DNA of 64,000 nucleotides, taken from Juglans regia (Eukaryota; Streptophyta; Magnoliopsida; Fagales; Juglandaceae). The notes beneath the pieces are model-generated. The model was not told the origin of the DNA and did no database searches. It was given only the letters and a program-made list of their open reading frames with translations. The position numbers and the translations under genes are program-made. The stretch lies in assembly GCF_001411555.2 (NCBI RefSeq), contig NC_049916.1, positions 25,500,558 to 25,564,557 of the forward strand, written 5' to 3'. Below, piece after piece: positions 57,070-64,000 of this stretch. Numbering within the stretch: the first letter of the stretch is position 1; each line of letters starts with the position of its first letter.

Positions 57070-59616
57070 CGCTTACCACCTTGGTAGGCCCAAGGCTGCT
57101 TATAGGAGGAAGGGGGGAGGTAGAGAGGGAAGGATTGTTATATGGAGGGTGATGAGAGGTGTGGATTGACAAGGCATTGAGAGGCTATGGAAATAGGTGT
57201 CTAGTTTTAGCATCGAAAAATGTGGGTCTCTTTCAGACACCAACAAAAGTTTGGAGGCAATTCTAAAGATAGATTTTCTTCTTGGGATTATGGTGCGCAT
57301 GCCTAAATAAAACACGAAAACCGTAGCTAAGAAACTAACAATTGACCAAGTCCTCATCCTTTAACCAACTAAATTCCAAATTGGCATTCGAAAATCATCA
57401 CATGATCAAGCTGTTTTGGGGTAGGAAGTCGATCTAAGATCAGCTTCTATTTAGCATGGCATATGCAGCCTGCCTTGTTTCTACAAATAATAATAAATGC
57501 TTCGGCTAAATTATAATTTCGGTTCCCTAAATTGATCAAAGTTTATAAGTACTCAAACTAAAAAAGGCTTGAACCAAAGCCTAATTTCACAACAAAAATC
57601 TTATGTTTGTGTAGTTCTTTTGTTGTTAAAATACATGACTATTTCATTTGCTTATTCGCTCTTATCACAACAACAAAAATAGTCTTTTATTTGCGACGGT
57701 AAAATGAAATCTTCACAAAAGATATATATTTTTGTGAATTTTTTAAAAATCGTCACAAAAAGGTTAAAATTTTCCAATTACGTACGTTCTGATGTCTAAA
57801 CAAACATTTGAATGTTTCTAAATTACCATATATTACATAACATCCCAACGTTAAATGTCGTATTGGCCATTATTCAAACGTCGTCATTTTAAATGACATA
57901 ATGTTCAAATACGAGGTAATTAAACTTTTAGACCCTAATATTATATGTTTGAACATTTAACTAGTTTACCTCCAGATGTGAAGTAATATTTTACGCTCAA
58001 ATGTAATTAGTTTGCATTCAAATGTACAGTATTAATGCATTTGAACCTTGTTTTTATTTTTATTGTAATGTTAGATTTGAAGGTGTTTGAAGTTATCTTA
58101 CAAAGATGACACTTTAATTCAAATCAAACGCATAAATTTAGGATGACATTTATTTGTTTCATGTACGTACGTTGTTATTTTTGCTTCAATTAATGCCTCT
58201 AACATTACGAACGTACTGGTGGTCGATCATTATTATATACAATTCTAGCATTGTTGTATGCTTTTGATTCAATAACATGTTTAGATCATAATAATAAATA
58301 AAATAAACACACACAAGAGAAATAGCTTTACTTGTAGGAAAAACATAAAAGAGAAATACAAAATTAGTAATTTACTTATAGTGTATATATATATATATAT
58401 ATATAATGATGAAAGTTCATGATGAGTACTTCCAATTGATTTTTAAATATTTTGATTATATAAGAGATTGTTTGCTAGCTGGTGTCGGTGTTGGTACTGT
58501 TTCTTGATCTTTCTAGATTTGATATTATTCTCTCATAAAAACACATTCATCTTGTTCCCAAGCACTACCATTTTGTTGTCCATTTCAAGTGTATATATAT
58601 ATATAATATAATCTATATATAGCTTTTAAGGGTTCTAATAATTATCTCTAATAGTTATTTTTGCTGATTCAGATTATAGTTCATTTGCATATCAAAATAA
58701 GAGTCATTCTAGGTACTCATCATCCATATATTATACACCGTACTTATTTTTTATTTTATTTTATTTCTTTATTTTGTTGCATTATTGCTAAATTAAAGGA
58801 TCTTCTACTCGTTATCTATATACCACACATTTGATAAGAGAAAAAAAAATCATGTATAATTTATAATGTATAGATAATGAATAGAATTTTTCATCAAGAT
58901 AAATATTACCGTTAAGAAAGGAATATGCAATTAGTGACGGCATGCAGAGATGGCATTTGAGGTGTTTACAATATTTTTAACCATTTTATACATGATGTAG
59001 AAAACATTGAGTGGAACTTTTTTTTTTGCTTATATAAAGTTATAAACCTGTTTATTTTTATGATTTTTTTTAGGAGATGGAAGAACAGACTTTCCTCATA
59101 CATGATGATCAGAGAGAACTTTTATTTATTTATTTTTTTTATCCCTTGGATGTTTCCTGTCTACAGCAACTCTAGTGGTTTTTAAATGTTATTGTCTATG
59201 TAACATTGGCTTCTAGTTTGTTTATGCATAGATTGATTGGTCTCGCATTCCTGTGAATGCCCTTAGTGGTGCTACGTTTATGGCATTTACGACTTGTGTA
59301 GATGCTTTACCTATAAATGAATATATGTAGATTAGTGGGAAAATTTGTATTGCTTTTCATATGAACCCTTGAATGGAAGCTTGCAGGTTATATTACCATG
59401 TGAAACATGGTGTTTAATAGCTTATAAGTTATAGTTGGGTGACTTCCAACAATAACTTATAAGTTATTAAAGTTGGTACTCCATTTCATATTATTGCATA
59501 TGCCTTGGCATTCCTTAACATTTCTACATTGCGTATGTAAGGAGGCAATTGTTTTTTATTACTAATGTGGCCGGACTTGTATAAATAATGAAATGTACTT
59601 TTGGAAACGAATTACT
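57070..59616. other. Intergenic DNA upstream of the LRX gene
   Basis: This holds the LRX promoter side, a short stretch with inverted TTGTGAA/TTCACAA and CGTCACAAA words near 57690-57765 of the kind seen in DNA-transposon remnants, an AT microsatellite (58383-58404) and a MITE (58701-58892). No gene was recognised. Confidence 0.45.
58701..58892. mobile_element. 192-bp MITE with a 10-bp near-perfect target duplication
   Basis: The flanks are ATCAAAATAA (58691-58700) and ATCAAGATAA (58893-58902). The left end GAGTCATTCTAGGTACTCAT and the right end in reverse complement GAAAAATTCTATTCATTATC are weak inverted repeats. The G...C termini and duplication size point to the Mutator-like group, as for the element at 3404. 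Confidence 0.68.
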
Positions 59617-60235
59617 TGTGTGAGGGGAAAAAAATATCCATAGTCTATAAAATTAGGATCCAGCACACAAAGTCATTACTAAGGACAAAAATAGACCAAG
59701 AAGAGATAAGAAGGGACATGAGTGAGACATGAGGGCTGCAAATGTCAGATGGAGATAAGAATGAGACAAGAGAGATATTAGGGCAGTAAAGTGTCAGAGG
59801 ATTAGGGGGAGAAGGCAAAGGGTTCACGCAATGGAGATTTGCCAACTCAAGGTAGGCTGGCACGTGCAGTAGGAGGGTTAGGCAAGCCTATAAAAGAGGA
59901 TGCCGAGATAACATTAAAGAAGATTTTTTTGATTAATGAAATAGAGAGAACGACGAGGTAGAGACGGATGGATCCATGAGTGATTGTAAACATATATATA
60001 TTATATTGGAGACTTCCCTCCCCAAACCCCTGTGGACGTAGACATATTGCCGAACCACGTAAATCTTGGTGTTTATCTATCTTTACTTTTTTTGCACTTA
60101 TTTTTCATTCACTGCCATGGACGTACGAACCGCCACCGTAAAGCCGCACCAGAACACTGTCGAGAGCTCCAAAAAATTCACATTGCGGCACTAGGGGCAT
60201 GGATTTGCCCAGGCTCGCGAAACATGACATCAACA
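59617..60235 (+). repeat. LTR copy A of a Ty3/gypsy-like family
   Basis: It is 619 bp, starts TGTGTGAGGGG and ends CATCAACA. Directly after one base comes TGGCGCCGTCTGTGGGA, a primer-binding-site-like sequence whose first bases match the 3' end of tRNA-Asp. The LTR contains TATATTATATTGGAGACTTC and GCCGAACCACGTAAATCTTG, a phrase common in plant LTRs. No polyprotein follows. Confidence 0.75.
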
Positions 60236-60726
60236 GTGGCGCCGTCTGTGGGAATTTATTCAGAATAAATTCCTCAACTTTTCTTCCACATGGTTCGGAA
60301 AAAAATTCCTTAGCTTTCTGAATAAATTTATTCGGAAGAAAACCCTCAGCTTTCCTATTTCCTCGTCGAGCCTAGAAAGTAAGTGGCTCGGTCACTCGGG
60401 CTGTAAGTGCTGCGTTACCTAGGAGATGTGGAGCTTACTCGACCGATCTTTAAACAAGCTTAGTAAAAATAAAAGAAATGAAAAATGAAGTATTTATTTG
60501 GAGGTTGTTTCTTTCATTATTCTGAATTTATTCAGTACACCGGAAAATATCGTTCTTCCACCTTTATTGCGTTCTTCTTTTGTGCCATCATAGGCTGTTC
60601 ATCAGCTCTTCCTTCCATCGTTTCAGTTTGTTCTTCTTCACATCATGAACTCTGAGAGTGTGTTATTGCTGGCCTATGAAGGACACACTGGTTATGGGAC
60701 AATAGAGATCCCACAGACGGCGCTAT
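60236..60726. other. Spacer between two head-to-head LTR internal ends
   Basis: This 490-bp stretch is bounded on both sides by primer-binding-site-like sequence (GGCGCCGTCTGTGGGA on the left, its complement TCCCACAGACGGCGC on the right). It has no coding sequence. Words such as GAATTTATTCAGAATAAATTC and TCCTCAGCTTTCC link it to the foldback elements to the right. Confidence 0.55.
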
Positions 60727-61344
60727 TGTTGATGTCGTGTTTCGCAGGCTTGGGCAAATCCACACTCCCGGTGCCACAATGTGAATTTTTTGGAACCCCC
60801 GACAGTGTTCCAGTGCGGCTGTACGGTGGCGGTTTGTACGACCATGATGGTGAATGAAAAATAAGTGCAGGAAAAGTAAAGAGAGATAAACACCAAAATT
60901 TATGTGGTTAGGCAGTATGCCTACATCCATGGGAGTTTGGGGATGGAAGTCTCCAATATAATATATATCTGTATACAATCACTCATGGATCCGTCCATCT
61001 TTTCCTCGTCGTTCTCTCTATTTCATTAGTCAAAAAAGTCTTCTTTAATGTTATCTCGGCATCCTCTTTTATAGGCTTGCCTGACCCCCCTACTGCACAT
61101 ACCAGCCTGCTTTGAGTTGGCAAATCTCCCTTGTGTGATCCCTTTGCATTCTCTCCATAATCCTCTGACACTTTACAACCCTAATATCTCTCTTGTCCCC
61201 TTCTTACCTCCCTCTGACATTTACAGCTCTCATGTCTCACTCATGTCCCTTCTTATCTCTTATTGATCTCCTTTTTGTCCATAGTAATGGCTTGGCAGAC
61301 TGGACACTAATTTTATGGGCTATGGGTATTTTTCCCCTCACACA
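60727..61344 (-). repeat. LTR copy B, inverted relative to copy A
   Basis: It is 618 bp and the reverse complement of the same LTR as 59617-60235, ending CCCCTCACACA on the plus strand. It is directly followed by the foldback element starting CCCGCTAATTTTTAGC. Confidence 0.75.
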
Positions 61345-61346
61345 AG

Positions 61347-62347
61347 CCCGCTAATTTTTAGCACCATTTTGGCGGTGGAAATTAAAAATAAAATTTATTG
61401 TGTTCTTATTTCCTCAGCTTATTTTCACTCATATTTCTCCAGTTTTTCTTTTTGCTTCTATTTCCTCAATTTTTATTTCTGCTCTAATTTCCTCAGATTT
61501 TTGCTCATATTTCCTCAATTTTTTTTCTGCTCCTATTTCCTCAGCTTTTATGTTTGCTCCTATTTCCTCAGCTTTTTCCGCTCCTATTTCCTCAGCTTTT
61601 CTTTCTGCTCCTATTTCCTCAATTTTTATTTCTGCTCCTACTTCCTCGGCTTTTCTTTCCGCTCCTACTTCTTCAATTTTTGTTTCTGCTCCTATTTCCT
61701 CACCTTTTCACTCTTATTTCCTCAATTTTTCTTTCCGCTCCCATTTCCTCAGCTTTTATTTCCACTCCTATTTCCACAATTTTTCTTCCCGCTCCTATTT
61801 CCTCAATTTTTGTTTCCACTCCTATTTACTCAGTTTTTTTTTCCGCTCATCTTTCCTCAATTTCTTTCCACTCGTATTTTCTCAGCTTCTTTTCACTCCT
61901 ATTTCCTCAGCTTTTCTTTCCACTCTTCTTTCCACTCTTATTTCCTCAATTTTTCTTTCCGCTCCTATTTCCTCAATTTTTCTTTTAGCTCAACTTTCCT
62001 CAATTTCTTTTCGCTCCTATTTCCTCTGTGGCGCCTTCATTATTCGGAATTTAGGGTTTCAAAAAGCTGAGGTTGGGAAAGAAAACCATGTGAAAGAAAA
62101 GCTCCGGAATTTATTCATAGACGGCTAGGCGCCGCATGTGAGCTTTTCTTTTTGAATAAGCTCTGGAAAGAAAAGCTGAGGAAATAGGAGTGGAAAGAAA
62201 ATTTCAGGAAATATGAGCGAAAAAGTGATGAAATAGGAGTGAAAAGAAAAACTGAGGAAATATGAGATAAAAGAAGCTGAGGAAATAGGAACACAATAAA
62301 TTTTCATTTGAATTTCCAGCTCTAAAATGGTGCTAAAAATTAGCGGG
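61347..62347. mobile_element. 1-kb foldback element built of a 27-bp minisatellite
   Basis: The arms are a perfect 24-bp inverted repeat (61347-61370 and 62324-62347, CCCGCTAATTTTTAGCACC...). From about 61400 to 62035 the plus strand is an array of 27-bp units, mostly CTTTTCTTTCCGCTCCTATT plus TCCTCAG or TCCTCAA. From 62150 to 62300 similar units run in the opposite direction, so most of the element can fold back. Because 27 is a multiple of three, three overlapping frames stay open for 144-251 codons, but they encode only the repeat. Confidence 0.75.
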
Positions 62348-62580
62348 TATCTTTGAGGGGAAAAAATACTCATAGCTCATAAAATTAGGATCCAGCCCAC
62401 CAAGTCATTACTAAGGACAAAAAGGGGACCAAAAAGATATAATAAGGGATATGAGTGAGACATGAGGGCTGCAAATGTCAGAGGGACGTAAGAAGGGGAC
62501 AAGAAAGATATTAGGGCTGTAAAGTGTCAGAGGATTAGGGGGAAAAGGCAAATGGTTCACGCAAGAGAGATTTCCTCAGT
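62348..62580 (+). repeat. Truncated LTR copy C
   Basis: It begins like copy A (TTTGAGGGGAAAAAATACTC, then CATAAAATTAGGATCCAGCC) and breaks off at GTTCACGCAAGAGAGATTT, where the next minisatellite begins. Confidence 0.65.
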
Positions 62581-62589
62581 TTATTAGGG

Positions 62590-63508
62590 GTGTAAATTAA
62601 AAAGAAAATTTATTGTGTTCCTATTTTCTCACATTCTTTTCGCTCATATTTCCTCAATTTTTCTTTCGCTCCAATTTCTTCACTTTTTGTTTCTGCTCCT
62701 ATTTCTTCAGTTTTTCGCTCCTATTTCCTCAATTTTTCTTTCTAGTCCTATTTCCTTAGCTTTTCTTTCCGCTCCTATTTCCTGAACTTTTCTTTCCATT
62801 CATATTTCCTTAGCTTTTCTTTCCGCACCTATTTCCTCAATTTTTCTTTTCGCTCCTATTTCCTCGGCTTTTCTTTCTGCTTCTATTTCCTCAATTTTTA
62901 TTTCTGCTCATATTTCGTCAATTTTTCTTTTCGCTCCTATTTCCTCAGCTTTTCTTTCCGCTCTTATTTCATCAATTTTTCTTTCCACTCTTATTTCCTC
63001 AGCTTTTCTTTCTGCTCCTATTTCCTCAATTTTTCTTTCCACTCCTATTTCCTCAGCTTTTCTTTCCGTTCTTATTTCCTCAGCTTTTCTTTATGCTCTT
63101 ATTTCCACAATTTTTCTTTCCGTTCCTATTTCATCAGCTTTTCTTTCCACTCATCTTTCCTCAATTTCTTTTCACTCCTATTTCCTCAGTAGCGCCTTCA
63201 TTATTCGGAGTTTACGGTTCAAGAAGCTGAGGTAGAGAAAGAAAAACATGTGGAAGAAAAGCTCCGAAATTTATTCATAGACGACTAGGTGCCAAATGTG
63301 AGCTTTTCTTTCCGAATAAGCTTTGGAAAGAAAAGCTGAAGAAATAGGAGTAAAAAGTTGAGGAAATAGGAGCAAAAATAAAAATTGAGGAAATATGAGC
63401 GAAAATAAAAATTGAGGAAATATGAGCGAAAAGAAGCTGAGGAAATAGGAACACAATAAATTTTCTTTTTAATTTCCAACCCTAAAATGGAGTTAAAAAT
63501 AAGCGGGC
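62590..63508. mobile_element. Second foldback/minisatellite element
   Basis: It repeats the layout of 61347-62347 with an offset of about 1163 bp at the GCGCCTTCATTATTCGGA landmark (62031 and 63194). The forward array runs about 62600-63190 and the reversed array 63300-63450. The right arm ends TAAGCGGGCT; the left arm is degenerate. Confidence 0.68.
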
Positions 63509-63511
63509 TTT

Positions 63512-64000
63512 TGTGAGAAGAAAAAAATACCCATAGCCCATAAAATTAGGGTCCAGTCCACCAAGCCATTACTAAGGACAAAAGGGGAACCAATAAGAGA
63601 TAAAAAGGGACATGAGTGAGACGTGAGGACTGCAAATGTCAGAGGGAGGTAAGAATGTGACAAGAGAGATATTAGAGCTGTATAGTGCCAGAGGATTAGG
63701 GGGAGATGCAAAATGGTTCACGCAAGGAAGATTTGCCAACTCAAGGCAGGCTAGCATGTGCAGTAGGGGGTCAGGCAAGCCTATAAAAGAGGATGTCCAG
63801 ATAACATTAAAGAAGATTTTTTTTACTAATGAAATAGAGAGAACGACGAGGAAGGGATAGACGGATTCATAAATGATTGTAAACACATATATATATTATA
63901 TTGGAGACTTCCCTTCCCAAACCCTCGTGGACATAGGCATATTGTCGAACCACGTAAATCTTGATGCTTATCTCTCTTTACTTTTCCTGCACTTATTTTT
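63512..64000 (+). repeat. LTR copy D, cut by the window end
   Basis: It starts TTGTGAGAAGAAAAAAATAC and follows copy A through GTCGAACCACGTAAATCTTG to the end of the window. The last 130 bases or so and the primer-binding site lie outside. Confidence 0.72.

Noticed and set aside
61315..62128. Open frames of 144, 242 and 251 codons rich in Phe, Ser and Pro
   Set aside because: They arise because a 27-bp repeat keeps all three frames open. The products are only translated minisatellite.

Overview
This is plant nuclear DNA, most likely from a woody eudicot. It has long AT-rich intergenic tracts, GT-AG introns, plant-only gene families (an extra-large G protein, a VRN1-type B3 factor, a P-class PPR protein, a leucine-rich-repeat extensin) and many plant transposon types (L1-like LINEs, a tRNA-derived SINE, hAT, Mutator-like and copia elements, MITEs). 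A Fagales/Juglandaceae origin is only my impression.

Layout. 1-7.6 kb: the last exon of an XLG gene (+), then two related small genes of unknown function on the minus strand (2801-3022 and 5099-5362), among MITEs. 7.6-9.9 kb: an intronless PPR gene (+) with a decayed 264-bp tandem copy of its own 3' end. 10.8-13.5 kb: a petM retro-pseudogene, a broken tRNA-Asp and two inverted-repeat elements. 14.1-17.3 kb: a four-exon VRN1-like B3 gene (-), whose 20-codon first exon lies 1.7 kb upstream of the rest. 17.5-31.7 kb: a 7.03-kb stretch present twice, almost identical, on both sides of a 100-N gap. I read this as a false duplication made by scaffolding. 28.2-45.4 kb: one nine-exon gene (-) for a 518-residue FAM114/DUF719-like protein. 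Its introns hold three LINE copies, a SINE, a gene-capturing hAT element nested in one LINE, and a 21-bp LINE stub. 45.8-48.2 kb: a Mutator-like element carrying a two-exon open frame, and a MITE. 48.7-53.6 kb: a full-length but decayed Ty1/copia element. 54.5-57.1 kb: an LRX cell-wall gene (-) with a recent in-frame 273-bp duplication. 59.6-64 kb: LTRs of one retroelement family in mixed orientation around foldback elements built of a 27-bp minisatellite.

The host genes are unrelated and show no operon-like or cluster logic. The two small genes are the only apparent local family. The main structural lessons are: (a) the FAM114-like gene is assembled correctly only from the right-hand copy of the duplicated block, and the left-hand copy carries an orphan last exon; (b) transposons account for almost all of its 17-kb span; (c) several insertions keep exact target-site duplications, so their boundaries can be placed to the base. 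I found no CRISPR array and no sign of a bacterial or viral operon. All coordinates were read by eye; no alignments or database searches were run.
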